Positions 1 through 9,884 of a stretch of DNA of 64,000 nt are shown in pieces; within the stretch, counting starts at the first letter, position 1, and each line of letters begins with the position of its first letter. A program made the position numbers and the translations under genes. The stretch lies in the NCBI RefSeq assembly GCF_902728265.1, contig NZ_CACVBR010000020.1, forward strand, positions 1 to 64,000, written 5' to 3'. This DNA is from Chryseobacterium potabilaquae. Lineage in GTDB: Bacteria; Bacteroidota; Bacteroidia; Flavobacteriales; Weeksellaceae. Below the pieces are notes generated by a model, which was not told the DNA's origin, made no database searches, and worked only from the letters and a program-made list of their open reading frames with translations.

Positions 1-94
1 ACACGCTTTAGCACACAATTTAAGAAAGAAAGTTGCTTAAAGAGAGTAATTTTCATTTTTTCTGAGACATTAAAAAACTTTATAGCAAAAAAAA

Positions 95-128
95 CCGCCT
101 CAATTTTTGTTGTGAGACGGATTCTTTT
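95..128. terminator. Hairpin terminator near the window start
   Basis: An imperfect stem (CCGCCTCA at 95-102 with TGAGACGG at 113-120, one mismatch) is followed by a T-run on the plus strand and preceded by an A-run. It could therefore end transcripts in either direction. It probably ends a gene lying left of the window, because no coding region is visible in bases 1-223. Confidence 0.6.
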
Positions 129-223
129 TTTTGATCATTATGTAAAGAAAGTAAGGTGTCAGATTTAATTATTTACTTTTGTTTTTAATCTGTATCAAAT
201 TTTCAGGACGAGACAAGATAAAT

Positions 224-259
224 AAAAAAGCCGTCGTAATTAATTATGACGGCTTTTTT
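224..259. terminator. Bidirectional terminator downstream of the LptF/LptG gene
   Basis: The arm AAAAAAGCCGTC pairs with GACGGCTTTTTT around a loop that is itself partly self-complementary. A and T runs flank both sides. It sits just after the stop codon of the minus-strand permease gene, as expected for its transcription end. Confidence 0.8.
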
Positions 260-262
260 ATA

Positions 263-1717
263 TTACTGATATCTTTTATGTTCTCGATTTTTTGTGAATC
301 TTTTTGTGATAGGTTTTAATAAGGCTTTATATTTCTCGGCATCAAATAATTGTGAGTCGGTAAGCGCTTTATAGGTCATCCAAACACCAAAAGGAAAGAG
401 TATAATATTGGGAAGCCATGCAGCAAGATATGGATTCATATTGCCTGCCCAAGCTACATTTTCTACCCCTACGTTGATAATATAGAAAATAATAAAGATA
501 ACAATAGCGATGATTACCGGAAGCCCCATGCCTCCTTTTCTAATAATAGAGCCTAAACTGGCACCAATTAAAAAGAATATAATACAAGTAAATGAATACG
601 TAACAATTCTTTGTTGGTAAATAATAACTTTACTATAATATTTTACGCTAGGAATTATTTCATTGTTTTTTGCTTCAATATTGAGTTTTAAGTTATCTAA
701 TCTATCATACGCACTATAAATCATTTCGAGTCTTTTATCTGATTTTACAGTATCTAATTTGACTTGTTGCTTTGGTTTTGCTTTGGTTTTATTTTTATCC
801 ATATAGCTAATTACCGTATTAGCCTGATTTAAAATTTCATCACCAGTACTAGAAAAAAACTTTGCATTTTCTTTTTTATTTTTGACGATTTCTTTATTTA
901 ATTCATTGTATGTCTTAAAACGGTAATCATCGGTAATTTGCTCTTCTTCTATTGCCTTATTAATAATTTCACTAACATCGAAGTGAGAGACTAAAGTATC
1001 AAATTTAACGGCTTGATCAGGCTGATTCAATCTTGCATTTTCATTTTTTCCGGCAAAGGCATCTTCAAAAATATAGCCATTATACAGCACAAGCTTTAGA
1101 AAATCTTTATTAGCAGCAGGAAGAAACTTTCCTTTTTCAGCGACAATTGATTGTTGGTTTTCATAGGTACTGGCTTTTCTATGGACAAATACTCCTTCTA
1201 TATTTTGCCCATCTTCACCATAAATCTTATCAAATTTTACCATATATCCTGGAATTTGATCTATAAACTGTCCTGGAGTGAAATTAAGAGCGGGCTTTGT
1301 TTGTGCAATATTAAAAAGCATATTTTTAGCTTTCCTCTGAAAATCCGGTATAATATTATTAGAGAAAAAATAGAGCATTATAGATAAGATAGTAGTTACT
1401 CCCAATAGAGGAAGCATTACCCTTGTTAAGGATATTCCTGCAGCTTTCATGGCGGCAAGTTCGTATCGCTCTCCAAATTCTCCAAAAGACATGATCGCTG
1501 CCAATAGAATGGTAAGGGGTAATACCATACTGATTACACTTACACCAAGGTAAAATAAAAGTTTAAGGATTTGCCAGTAGCTAAGTCCTTTTCCCATAAA
1601 TTGCCCCAGTTGTACCCAGATGATATTTACAATAAATATAAAAAACAACACACTGAATATGAAAAAAAATGGTCCAAAAAAGGTCTTTATAATATATCGG
1701 TCTAGTATTTTTAACAT
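263..1717 (-). CDS. LptF/LptG family permease (YjgP/YjgQ)
   Basis: This 484-aa inner-membrane protein has the LptF/LptG layout: three or four membrane segments in residues about 10-125, a large periplasmic domain (about 130-370) and three more segments near the C-terminus. Family members form the permease of the LptB2FG ABC transporter, which extracts lipopolysaccharide from the inner membrane. The periplasmic part carries a lysine-rich insert around residues 280-330. The gene follows ftsK and a LolA-like gene on the same strand, so three envelope genes are grouped. A hairpin lies between it and the LolA gene, and a TAATTTTG box (1722-1729) stands directly before the ATG, so it may have its own start. 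I cannot tell LptF from LptG. Confidence 0.88.
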   Translation of the reverse strand: MLKILDRYIIKTFFGPFFFIFSVLFFIFIVNIIWVQLGQFMGKGLSYWQILKLLFYLGVSVISMVLPLTILLAAIMSFGEFGERYELAAMKAAGISLTRVMLPLLGVTTILSIMLYFFSNNIIPDFQRKAKNMLFNIAQTKPALNFTPGQFIDQIPGYMVKFDKIYGEDGQNIEGVFVHRKASTYENQQSIVAEKGKFLPAANKDFLKLVLYNGYIFEDAFAGKNENARLNQPDQAVKFDTLVSHFDVSEIINKAIEEEQITDDYRFKTYNELNKEIVKNKKENAKFFSSTGDEILNQANTVISYMDKNKTKAKPKQQVKLDTVKSDKRLEMIYSAYDRLDNLKLNIEAKNNEIIPSVKYYSKVIIYQQRIVTYSFTCIIFFLIGASLGSIIRKGGMGLPVIIAIVIFIIFYIINVGVENVAWAGNMNPYLAAWLPNIILFPFGVWMTYKALTDSQLFDAEKYKALLKPITKRFTKNREHKRYQ

Positions 1718-1736
1718 TTGCCAAAATTAATGAAAA

Positions 1737-1760
1737 AGCCACAAAGTTTACTTTGTGACT
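1737..1760 (-). terminator. Hairpin between the LolA-like and permease genes
   Basis: Read on the minus strand, AGTCACAAAG and CTTTGTGGCT form a 10-bp stem (one G-T pair) with loop TAAA, followed by TTTTC. It could end or attenuate ftsK-lolA transcription before the permease gene. Confidence 0.6.
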
Positions 1761-1817
1761 CTTATATTTTATATTTTTTTATAATAGTAGGGAAGCTATT
1801 TTTTATCTTTTCGCTTT

Positions 1818-2465
1818 TTAAAGCTCTGTAATAATATAGTTTTTATATTTATTTTTATCAAAAACAAACATATTAGGATCCACATCTTGATTTTCTTTGT
1901 ATTCTTTGATAGCGATTACCGCAACATCTTTATTATTTCCATGTTGCTCAATCTTTACCATCTGTTTTTTTGTAGAATCTAAGAAAAGATATACATACTT
2001 TATCCCATTTGCTTTTATAGGAGTAAGTTTAATAAAATCAGTACTTATCCCATTTACATTTTTTTTACCATTATAGGTTACATTATATTCGTTTCTATAG
2101 TTGGTAAGATAATTAATAGGGGAGAACATAGTGCTACTGCCATTGGGTTTTGCAATAGTAACTTCCATATCATCACTATTGATATTATAGATTTTATTAC
2201 CATCAAATACTTGTTCAGTATCCATGATTTTTAGTTTATATTTATCTCCAGCAGTATAGTATATACCTGGTTCTGTTTTGGTAACGAGTCCATTAATACC
2301 ACTTCCAAAAGAAAACTTAAAGTAGGAATTTTTTTTTGAATTATAATTTGCTGTTACATCATCTAGAATTTTTTTTGCTTTCGCATCTATTGTCTGTGCA
2401 TTAGCTAATCCTACTGTAACTATCGTGATGCTAGTTAATATAATTTTTGAAATGATCTTCTTCAT
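1818..2465 (-). CDS. LolA-like outer-membrane lipoprotein carrier
   Basis: The 215-aa protein has an N-terminal signal peptide ending near ANAQ (residue 24). The rest has the size and beta-rich pattern of the LolA/LolB fold used to carry lipoproteins across the periplasm. Recognisable stretches include the YYTAGDKYKLKI and FDGNKIYNI segments, typical of Bacteroidetes LolA-like proteins. It lies 56 bp downstream of ftsK on the same strand, an arrangement I recall as common in Flavobacteria. Its lipoprotein-carrier role is a family assignment. Flavobacteria carry several LolA-like paralogues, and which client this one serves is unknown. Confidence 0.8.
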   Translation of the reverse strand: MKKIISKIILTSITIVTVGLANAQTIDAKAKKILDDVTANYNSKKNSYFKFSFGSGINGLVTKTEPGIYYTAGDKYKLKIMDTEQVFDGNKIYNINSDDMEVTIAKPNGSSTMFSPINYLTNYRNEYNVTYNGKKNVNGISTDFIKLTPIKANGIKYVYLFLDSTKKQMVKIEQHGNNKDVAVIAIKEYKENQDVDPNMFVFDKNKYKNYIITEL

Positions 2466-2521
2466 TTTTTTATTTAATAATCTTTAGAAATCTATCAATT
2501 AAAGATAAATTAATTTTTTAT

Positions 2522-5029
2522 TTAATTACGTAATTCGTCCAAAAACTGTTCCAAAGAATGGAGATCGCTAATCAACACTTCTCTAGCTTTTGCTCCATTA
2601 AAACCTCCTACGATACCAATTGCTTCAAGTTGATCCATAATTCTTCCTGCTCTATTGTAGCCTAATTTCAATTGTCTCTGAAGCATAGATGTAGAACCTT
2701 GTTGTGTAGAAACAATTATTCTTGCTGCTTCTTCAAATAACGCGTCTTTTTCATTCGGATCAAAGGCTCCTACGCCGCTGCTTGAAGAATCTTCCGAAAC
2801 ATATTCCGGAAGCACAAAAGCTGAAGCATATCCTTTTTGTTCTCCAATATATTCTGCAATTCTTTCCACTTCCGGGGTATCTACGAATGCGCACTGAAGT
2901 CTCAATATTTCATTTCCGTTAAAGTAGAGCATATCTCCTTTTCCAATAAGTTGATCTGCTCCCGGAGAGTCCAAAATAGTTCTTGAATCAACACTTGAGA
3001 TCACTCTAAAAGCAGCTCTTGCAGGGAAGTTGGCTTTAATCATACCCGTAATTACATTTACTGAAGGTCTTTGTGTAGCAACGATTAAGTGAATGCCTAC
3101 CGCTCTAGCTAATTGGGCTAATCTTGCAATAGGAAGTTCTACTTCTTTTCCTGCTGTCATAATAAGATCTGCAAATTCATCAACAACCAAAACAATATAG
3201 GGTAGGTATCTATGCCCGTTCTCAGGATTTAATTTTCTTTCTGCAAATTTTTTGTTATACTCTTTTATATTTTTACAAAAGGCATTTTTAAGAAGGTCAT
3301 ATCGTGTATCCATTTCAATACACAATGAATTTAAAGTATTAATTACTTTGTTTGTATCTGTAATGATTGCCTCTTCTGCATCGGGAAGCTTAGCCAAATA
3401 ATGTCTTTCAATTTTTGAATATAATGAAAGTTCTACCTTTTTGGGATCTACCATTACAAATTTCAATTCACTTGGGTGTTTTTTGTAAAGTAAAGAGGTA
3501 AGAATAGCATTGATTCCTACTGATTTTCCCTGACCTGTTGCTCCGGCCATAAGCAAGTGAGGCATCTTTGCTAAATCTGCCATGAAAATTTCGTTAGATA
3601 TCGTTTTACCAAATACCACGGGCAAATCCATATCCGTATGCTGAAACTTCTGTGACGAAATAACTGAACGCATGGACACCATTGTTGGGTTTTTTCTAGG
3701 AACTTCAATACCAATAGTACCTTTTCCTGGCATAGGTGCAATGATTCTGATTCCTAGGGCAGAAAGGTTGAGTGCAATGTCATCTTGTAGTTTTTTGATA
3801 GCAGCAACTCTGATTCCTGCTTCGGGAACAATCTCATATAAAGTTACGGTAGGTCCTATGGTTGCTTTAATTTCAGCAATACCTACATTAAAGTTTTTAA
3901 GTAATCCTACAATTTTATTTTTATTTTCTTCTAATTCTTCTTTATTGATTGAGATCTCTTCATTTCCATAATCTTTCAATAAATTAACTGTGGGCATCTG
4001 AAAATTTGCTAAATCTAAAGTGTGATCATAAAGACCGTGTTGCTCTACAAGTTCTTGAGATTTTTTATCCACATCATCTAAAATATCTACTACAGGAGCA
4101 ACTTCAACATTAAACTTGATATCTTCTTTTGGAGTAATATCAAAAGCTTGTTCAAGAGTGGAAGTAGGAAGAACAGGCTTCGTATTGATATTTAAGTTAA
4201 CTTTTTGTGAATGATCTTCATCATTTTCTACAAAAGAAGTATGATTGGGTGTAGAAATAGTTTCTACCGTATTTGAAACAGTAATAGTAGAAAAGTCTTT
4301 ACTATTTTTTGTTTCTTGTTCAACTATTTTATTATTGTCTTTTGGAGTTGATTTAATAGGTTCTATATTCTCAATTTCGTCATGAAGATCATGATCAGAT
4401 TCAAAGCTTTCATCAGAATTAGGCATCATTGATTTTACTTTTCCAATAGTATTTTCATTGATCTGATTTAATTTTGCTTTCACAGAACTAGGTCGAAGAT
4501 TGAATTCTAAAATAAAATATAAAGCAATACTAGCAACCAATACAAGCCAAAGACCAACAGTTCCAATGATGGTATTAAGTGAATCCATAATTTGATAGCC
4601 ATACACTCCACTTAAAACACCTTGCCCTTTAGTAATAGCTCCCATTAAAATTGGAACCCAACAAATGAAAAATAAAGAATGACCTATGGTTTTCCAAGGT
4701 TTAAATATCTTTTTTTTCAATATAAGCGTACCAAAAACTAAAACTAGAAATGAAATAATGAAAGAAGCAACGCCGATACTTTCAAATATGAAAATATTCC
4801 CTAACCAATCACCTACTTTACCAAATACATTTGAAGATTTTATGCTCTTGTCAAACATTGTTCCTGCTTGGCTTTGATCCGCTTTCCAATTCATCAAATA
4901 AGAGATGAAAGAAAAAGTAAGAACAACAGAAAAAAGTATAAATGTAAGCCCTAAAAATATACGTGGCTTAGATAATATTTTGCCTTTATCAGGCGATTCC
5001 GTCTGCTTTATTACTGTCTTTTTATCCAT
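2522..5029 (-). CDS. ftsK: DNA translocase FtsK
   Basis: FtsK/SpoIIIE family motor that moves chromosome ends through the closing septum and helps XerCD resolve dimers. The N-terminus has four membrane segments (about residues 30-190), followed by a low-complexity linker (about 190-350). The motor has Walker A GATGQGKS (about 496-503), Walker B VLVVDEFADL (about 613-622) and the ATQRPSVNVITG loop. The last 60 residues form the winged-helix gamma domain that reads KOPS-like sites. I place the start at the ATG at 5029 (MDKKTVIKQ), giving 835 aa. An in-frame TTG 15 bases upstream lies inside a TAAATTTG promoter box and is probably not translated. It is the first gene of a minus-strand group with the LolA-like and LptF/LptG genes. 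Confidence 0.95.
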   Translation of the reverse strand: MDKKTVIKQTESPDKGKILSKPRIFLGLTFILFSVVLTFSFISYLMNWKADQSQAGTMFDKSIKSSNVFGKVGDWLGNIFIFESIGVASFIISFLVLVFGTLILKKKIFKPWKTIGHSLFFICWVPILMGAITKGQGVLSGVYGYQIMDSLNTIIGTVGLWLVLVASIALYFILEFNLRPSSVKAKLNQINENTIGKVKSMMPNSDESFESDHDLHDEIENIEPIKSTPKDNNKIVEQETKNSKDFSTITVSNTVETISTPNHTSFVENDEDHSQKVNLNINTKPVLPTSTLEQAFDITPKEDIKFNVEVAPVVDILDDVDKKSQELVEQHGLYDHTLDLANFQMPTVNLLKDYGNEEISINKEELEENKNKIVGLLKNFNVGIAEIKATIGPTVTLYEIVPEAGIRVAAIKKLQDDIALNLSALGIRIIAPMPGKGTIGIEVPRKNPTMVSMRSVISSQKFQHTDMDLPVVFGKTISNEIFMADLAKMPHLLMAGATGQGKSVGINAILTSLLYKKHPSELKFVMVDPKKVELSLYSKIERHYLAKLPDAEEAIITDTNKVINTLNSLCIEMDTRYDLLKNAFCKNIKEYNKKFAERKLNPENGHRYLPYIVLVVDEFADLIMTAGKEVELPIARLAQLARAVGIHLIVATQRPSVNVITGMIKANFPARAAFRVISSVDSRTILDSPGADQLIGKGDMLYFNGNEILRLQCAFVDTPEVERIAEYIGEQKGYASAFVLPEYVSEDSSSSGVGAFDPNEKDALFEEAARIIVSTQQGSTSMLQRQLKLGYNRAGRIMDQLEAIGIVGGFNGAKAREVLISDLHSLEQFLDELRN

Positions 5030-5041
5030 AATATATGTCGA

Positions 5042-5049
5042 CAAATTTA
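5042..5049 (-). promoter_or_regulatory. Candidate -7 box of the ftsK promoter
   Basis: On the minus strand TAAATTTG matches the Bacteroidetes -7 consensus TAnnTTTG and lies 13-20 bases before the FtsK ATG. I see no clear upstream TTG at the right distance, so support is partial. Confidence 0.45.
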
Positions 5050-5442
5050 GCGTTTTTTCGATATTAAATGTATCTTTTTTTAATCAAAAGACAAGAGGTT
5101 TTTTCTAATTATATGATCCATAACCTATACCTGAATTCTTCAAAACATTTTTAAATTTATAAATAGACCATAATACTTATGTTGTGAATAATTTCAACGG
5201 CTGTATTAAATTGGGAGGCAATTTAATATAGACAATAATTAAATTTTTCTCTTCATTTAAAATTTATTAAATAGATTAAGTAATTTTTCAATATTGTGAC
5301 TTAAATTTAATTGATTGGTATTTTTTAAGTTTTTATTTTTTACAAAACGGCTGCGTTATTAAGAATGATTCAAAATAACACTTGTAGGACCTTAAAATGA
5401 TAAATAACAGCTTTTTTTACTGACCTTTAAATAAATCATTCT
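5050..5442. other. Divergent intergenic region between ftsK and ccsBA
   Basis: About 390 bp with no convincing coding region. It holds a perfect 9-bp inverted repeat, TATTAAATT (5204-5212) and AATTTAATA (5220-5228), that leaves GGGAGGC in the loop. A CGGCTG word occurs twice, near 5199 and 5348. The remainder is AT-rich with no recognised RNA family. Confidence 0.5.
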
Positions 5443-5450
5443 TACTTTTG
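5443..5450 (+). promoter_or_regulatory. Candidate -7 box of the ccsBA promoter
   Basis: TACTTTTG matches TAnnTTTG, 20-27 bases before the start codon of the cytochrome c synthase gene. The upstream TTG element is not evident, so only the -7 part is supported. Confidence 0.45.
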
Positions 5451-5469
5451 CATGTCAAGTAAATAAATC

Positions 5470-8400
5470 ATGAAGAAGATCCAGGATATTCTTATTTCTA
5501 CCAGAACAATGGCCGTTTTGTTACTGGTATATGCATTTTCAATGGCTTATGCAACATTCTTAGAAAATGACTATGGTACCCCCACCGCAAAAGCCCTAAT
5601 TTATGAAGCAAAATGGTTTGAATTGATCATGTTTCTGCTTATCCTTAATTTCATAGGAAATATTGGAAGATATAGATTATGGAAAAAAGAAAAGTGGCCG
5701 GTATTGGTTTTCCATCTTGCTTTTATATTTATTTTTATAGGAGGAGCAATTACCCGATATATCAGTTTTGAAGGGACTATGCATATCCGGGAAGGAGAAA
5801 CTTCTAATGAAATAGTCACTGACAAAAATTTCTTTAAAATTCAAATTGAAGAAAAAGGGGATGTACTAAATTATCAAGATATTCCTTATTTAATGTCTCC
5901 TTTACATAAAGATCTTAATGCGACCTATGATTTTCACGGAAAGCAAATAAAGATTGCTGCCAAAGAATATGTTCAGAGAAAGAAAGACAGCTTAGTTGTA
6001 GAACCCAATGGCACAGAATATCTTCATTTAGTATCTACAGGGAATACAGGAAGACAAAATATTTATATTAAACCGGGAGAGACAAAATCTATCAATGGTA
6101 CATTGGTAACCTTTAACAGAACTATTGAAGGGGCAGTCGAATTTAAAAATGAAGGAGGCAAACTTTTTATAAAAACGCCGGTAGATGCAAGTTATATGAC
6201 GATGGCTACTCAAGCAACAGGAAATACTGTAAAAAATGAATATCAACCCTTGGCATTAAGAAGTTTATACAGTATTAATGATCTGAAGTTGGTGGTTCCT
6301 GAGGGGCTTAAAAAAGGAAGATTGATGGCTTTTGAAGGAGATAGAAAAAAGGATCAGAATGTTCCTGATGTGTTGACTATAGAAATTCAGGGACCAAAAA
6401 CCAAACAGTTGGTGGATCTGTCAGTAGAAAAAGGAAATCCAAATGCTTATAAGCAAATTACAATGGATGGATTAAATATGATGGTAGGATTCGGTCCTAA
6501 AATTTACAATACACCTTTTGCTCTTAAATTAGATGATTTCGTTATGGAAACTTATCCTGGAAGCTCATCTCCAAGTGCCTATGAAAGTCATATTAAAATT
6601 ATTGATGAAGGGAAACAAACTCCTTTTAAAATTTATATGAATCACGTGCTTAATCATAAAGGATATCGTTTTTTTCAATCGAGTTTTGATCCAGATAGAA
6701 TGGGAACCGTATTATCTGTAAATCATGATTATTGGGGGACATTAATTTCCTATATAGGATATGCATTATTATTTGGAGGAATGTTTTTTATTTTCTTCTG
6801 GAAAGGAACTCATTTTTGGAAGCTTAATAAAATGCTGAATGATGTTAATAAAAAAAGATCAACAGTCATTATTTTATTATTTTTAAGTTTGGGATTACAG
6901 GCTCAGAAAATTGAAACTCATGGAACGACAGATGGTAGTAGAGAGCATATTCATGTAGAAGGTGATAATCATAATCATGCTACCACTTCTGAAACGCCAG
7001 CATCTCAAAAAACTCAACAAAATTCTTTAGCGGCACCACTCAGTAAAATGAGAATGATTTCTGCTGATGAAATCATTGCAAGAAATAAAATAAGTAAAGA
7101 GCATGCAGATAAGTTCGGGTATCTTTTAGTTCAAAATTATGATGGAAGAATTGTTCCAATAAATACGGAAGCACTTGATGTATTAAGAAAACTGTATAAA
7201 AAAGATGAATTTAAGGGAACTGATGGAAAATCTCTTACCGCAAACCAATGGTTTCTTTCAATTAATACAGATACTCCTAGTTGGACGATGGTTCCAATGA
7301 TTAAAATTGGCACGAAAGGAGGGGATGAATTAAAAAATAAAACAAAGGCTAATGATGATGGATATACTTCATTGATGAACCTTTTTCCTTCTGATTCAAA
7401 TGGAAATCTAGCATACGTTTTAGAGCAGGATTATAATATTGCTTTTCGTAAAAAACCTGCTGAACAAACCAACTATGATAAAGAAGTAATTTCCGTTAAT
7501 GAAAGAGTACAAATTTTTAATGAATTTTTTAGTGGACAATTTATGAGAATTGTTCCGGTACAAAATGACCCCAATCATACTTGGCATTCTTGGTTAGATC
7601 AAAAGTTTGAACCCGATATGGAATCTCAGCAAGTAATGGGTCCATACTTTGCACAAGTTTTAACAGCACAACAATCAGGAAATTGGAGCAAAGCTGATGC
7701 TGAATTGGTAAAGCTTTCAGAATATCAGCAAAAATGGGGTAAAAGTGTAGTTCCGGCAAAATCGAAGGTTGACCTCGAAGTTTTTATGAATAAGATGAAT
7801 ATTAATTTTAAACTATTAATTTTCTATTCTATTATTGGAGGGCTATTGTTGATTTTAGGTTTTGTTGAACTCTTTAAACCCAATAAAATTTTAAATAAGA
7901 GCATTAAAGTAATTATTGCTTTAGGTGTTATTGGATATATTTTCCATTTTCTAGGACTAGTGGCAAGATGGTATATTTCTGGACATGCTCCTTGGAGTAA
8001 TGGTTATGAAGCTATTATTTTTATTTCTTGGGTAGGTATAACTGCAGGATTATTATTATATAGAAATTCTAATGCACTTATTCCGGCAGCAGGATTTATG
8101 GTAGCAGTAATTATGATGGGATTTGCACATGGAGGTTCTGCATTAGATCCGCAAATAACACCTCTAGTACCTGTATTGAAGTCGTATTGGCTTATTGTTC
8201 ACGTGGCTATTATTACATCAAGTTATGGCTTTTTTGCTTTATCTATGATTATTGCGGTTATTTCTTTGGTATTTTATATTATTTCAGGAAAAGAAATGTA
8301 TAAATTACATCATGATACCACATTAAAAGAATTGGCGATTGTTTCTGAAATGTCACTAACAATTGGGCTTTTTGCATTAACAGTAGGAAACTTTCTAGGA

Positions 8401-8733
8401 GGAATTTGGGCAAATGAATCTTGGGGGAGATATTGGAGCTGGGATCCAAAAGAAACTTGGGCATTTATTTCAATTATGGTATATGCTTTTGTTTTGCATA
8501 TGAGATTAGTTCCGGGATTGAGAAGCAGATGGGCATTCCATGTAGCAACTATGTTTGCATTCTGTTCAATGGTGATGACTTATTTTGGAGTAAATTATTA
8601 TCTAAGTGGGCTTCATTCATATGCAGCAGGAGATCCGGTTCCGGTTCCGGCTTGGGTTTATATTGGAATTTCAACAATGCTGTTACTCTCAATAGCTTCC
8701 TATTTCAAGTTTAAGAGTTTGAATAAAAAATAA
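5470..8733 (+). CDS. ccsBA: Fused cytochrome c synthase CcsBA (ResB-ResC, System II)
   Basis: A 1087-aa fusion of the two System II cytochrome c biogenesis proteins. The N-terminal half is CcsB/ResB-like: membrane segments in about residues 10-105, a long periplasmic domain, then another segment near 420-445. The C-terminal half is CcsA/ResC-like, with about eight membrane segments from residue 765. It has the tryptophan-rich haem-handling motif WGRYWSWDPKETW (about 985-997) and candidate haem-ligand histidines near 827, 911 and 1010. The family exports haem and ligates it to CXXCH motifs of apocytochromes. A histidine-rich periplasmic stretch (HIHVEGDNHNHATT, about 495-508) lies in the middle. 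It stands alone with its own terminator, and the single-polypeptide form is usual in Bacteroidetes. Confidence 0.93.
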   Translation: MKKIQDILISTRTMAVLLLVYAFSMAYATFLENDYGTPTAKALIYEAKWFELIMFLLILNFIGNIGRYRLWKKEKWPVLVFHLAFIFIFIGGAITRYISFEGTMHIREGETSNEIVTDKNFFKIQIEEKGDVLNYQDIPYLMSPLHKDLNATYDFHGKQIKIAAKEYVQRKKDSLVVEPNGTEYLHLVSTGNTGRQNIYIKPGETKSINGTLVTFNRTIEGAVEFKNEGGKLFIKTPVDASYMTMATQATGNTVKNEYQPLALRSLYSINDLKLVVPEGLKKGRLMAFEGDRKKDQNVPDVLTIEIQGPKTKQLVDLSVEKGNPNAYKQITMDGLNMMVGFGPKIYNTPFALKLDDFVMETYPGSSSPSAYESHIKIIDEGKQTPFKIYMNHVLNHKGYRFFQSSFDPDRMGTVLSVNHDYWGTLISYIGYALLFGGMFFIFFWKGTHFWKLNKMLNDVNKKRSTVIILLFLSLGLQAQKIETHGTTDGSREHIHVEGDNHNHATTSETPASQKTQQNSLAAPLSKMRMISADEIIARNKISKEHADKFGYLLVQNYDGRIVPINTEALDVLRKLYKKDEFKGTDGKSLTANQWFLSINTDTPSWTMVPMIKIGTKGGDELKNKTKANDDGYTSLMNLFPSDSNGNLAYVLEQDYNIAFRKKPAEQTNYDKEVISVNERVQIFNEFFSGQFMRIVPVQNDPNHTWHSWLDQKFEPDMESQQVMGPYFAQVLTAQQSGNWSKADAELVKLSEYQQKWGKSVVPAKSKVDLEVFMNKMNINFKLLIFYSIIGGLLLILGFVELFKPNKILNKSIKVIIALGVIGYIFHFLGLVARWYISGHAPWSNGYEAIIFISWVGITAGLLLYRNSNALIPAAGFMVAVIMMGFAHGGSALDPQITPLVPVLKSYWLIVHVAIITSSYGFFALSMIIAVISLVFYIISGKEMYKLHHDTTLKELAIVSEMSLTIGLFALTVGNFLGGIWANESWGRYWSWDPKETWAFISIMVYAFVLHMRLVPGLRSRWAFHVATMFAFCSMVMTYFGVNYYLSGLHSYAAGDPVPVPAWVYIGISTMLLLSIASYFKFKSLNKK

Positions 8734-8756
8734 GTTTAGCATTTATAATATAAATT

Positions 8757-8785
8757 AAATCCCGGATTTTTTCTGGGATTTTTTA
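8757..8785 (+). terminator. Terminator of ccsBA
   Basis: AAATCCC and GGGATTT flank a short T-rich loop and are followed by a run of Ts, 24 bases after the ccsBA stop codon. Confidence 0.8.
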
Positions 8786-8899
8786 GTCTTAGAAAGCCTC
8801 TAATTACCTATTTAAAATTGACTCGTAGATTTTGAATTATAATGGATATTATATAAAGGTTATTTTTTTTAGAGTATATATAATTTGGTATTATAAAAA

Positions 8900-8945
8900 A
8901 TCATATCTTTATGATATCAAAATAATATCAATAATAATAATATCA
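8900..8945 (+). promoter_or_regulatory. Candidate operator upstream of the SPFH-RHH pair
   Basis: An inverted repeat ATCATA-tctt-TATGAT (8900-8915) is followed by three copies of ATATCA at 8914, 8925 and 8940. The first two are 11 bp apart and the last touches the start codon. Ribbon-helix-helix proteins often bind short repeats about one helical turn apart, and the next-but-one gene encodes such a protein. Autoregulation is an inference. Confidence 0.4.
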
Positions 8946-9811
8946 TGGAAAAAGTTTTAAAGCCAATGTCAGGGTATCTTACCTTAGTTATTTGTCTCGT
9001 TTTATTCATTCTTTCAATTTATTTTTTTGTGAATGGAGTAGAGCAAAGTATCCCTTTTGTAATTGTATCCATCCTTTGTTTTTTTCTTTCTTGCTTTTTT
9101 CTTAAAGGCTTAATGATTATCCAACCCAATCATTCAAGGATACTTAATTTCTTTGGTAAATATGTGGGAAGTGTAAAAGAAAATGGATTATTTTTTATTA
9201 ATCCCCTATATACTTCTCAAAAAATGAGTCTTCGTTCTGAGAATTTACAAGGACAAACTTTAAAAGTGAATGATAAGATGGGTAATCCTATTGAGATTGG
9301 GGCTGTAATTGTATGGAAAGTGGGAGATACTTATAAAGCAGCGTATGAAGTAGAGAAGTATACAGAGTATGTGAAAATGCAAAGTGAAGCAGCAGTAAGA
9401 CACTTAGCGGTAAGTTTTCCTTATGATAATTTAGAGGATGAGCATGCAGATATTACATTAAGAGATGGAGGAGAGCAAGTTAATAAAATATTAGAACAAG
9501 AATTAAGTGAGAGATTAGCTCCGGCGGGAATTATTATTCAGGAAGCACGAATTACCCATCTTGCGTATGCGTCTGAAATTGCAGGAGCAATGCTACAGCG
9601 GCAACAAGCTACGGCAATTGTGGCAGCTAGAACAAAGATTGTAGAAGGGGCTGTTGGTATGGTTGATTTAGCATTGAAGAAACTATCTGAAGATAATATT
9701 GTAGAGCTTGATGACGAAAGGAAAGTTGCTATGGTAAGTAATTTAATGGTAGTTTTGTGTGGTGAAAAAGCGGCAACTCCTATTTTGAACACAGGAACAT
9801 TATATAATTAA
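8945..9811 (+). CDS. SPFH/stomatin-domain membrane protein
   Basis: The 288-aa protein starts with two hydrophobic segments (about residues 10-60), then an SPFH (band 7/prohibitin homology) domain. Recognisable parts are the LMIIQPNHSRILNFFGKY region near 57-75, the EIGAVIVWKVGD strand and the alpha-helical REQxxG-like segment near 170-250 with AxAEIAGAMLQRQQATA. Such proteins form membrane-attached oligomeric rings that organise microdomains or scaffold proteases. A 198-bp gene for an Arc-like DNA-binding protein follows after 73 bases on the same strand, a pairing I recall from other Bacteroidetes. The specific role is unknown. Confidence 0.88.
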   Translation: MEKVLKPMSGYLTLVICLVLFILSIYFFVNGVEQSIPFVIVSILCFFLSCFFLKGLMIIQPNHSRILNFFGKYVGSVKENGLFFINPLYTSQKMSLRSENLQGQTLKVNDKMGNPIEIGAVIVWKVGDTYKAAYEVEKYTEYVKMQSEAAVRHLAVSFPYDNLEDEHADITLRDGGEQVNKILEQELSERLAPAGIIIQEARITHLAYASEIAGAMLQRQQATAIVAARTKIVEGAVGMVDLALKKLSEDNIVELDDERKVAMVSNLMVVLCGEKAATPILNTGTLYN

Positions 9812-9884
9812 TTTTTCTATTTCTTGAAGGAGTTGAATTTAGATTTTAATGATTTATTAAAATCAGACAATTAGAATATAAAAA

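Noticed and set aside
174..181. TACTTTTG box on the plus strand near the window start
   Set aside because: No TTG lies at the right distance upstream and no plus-strand gene follows before the terminator at 224-259.
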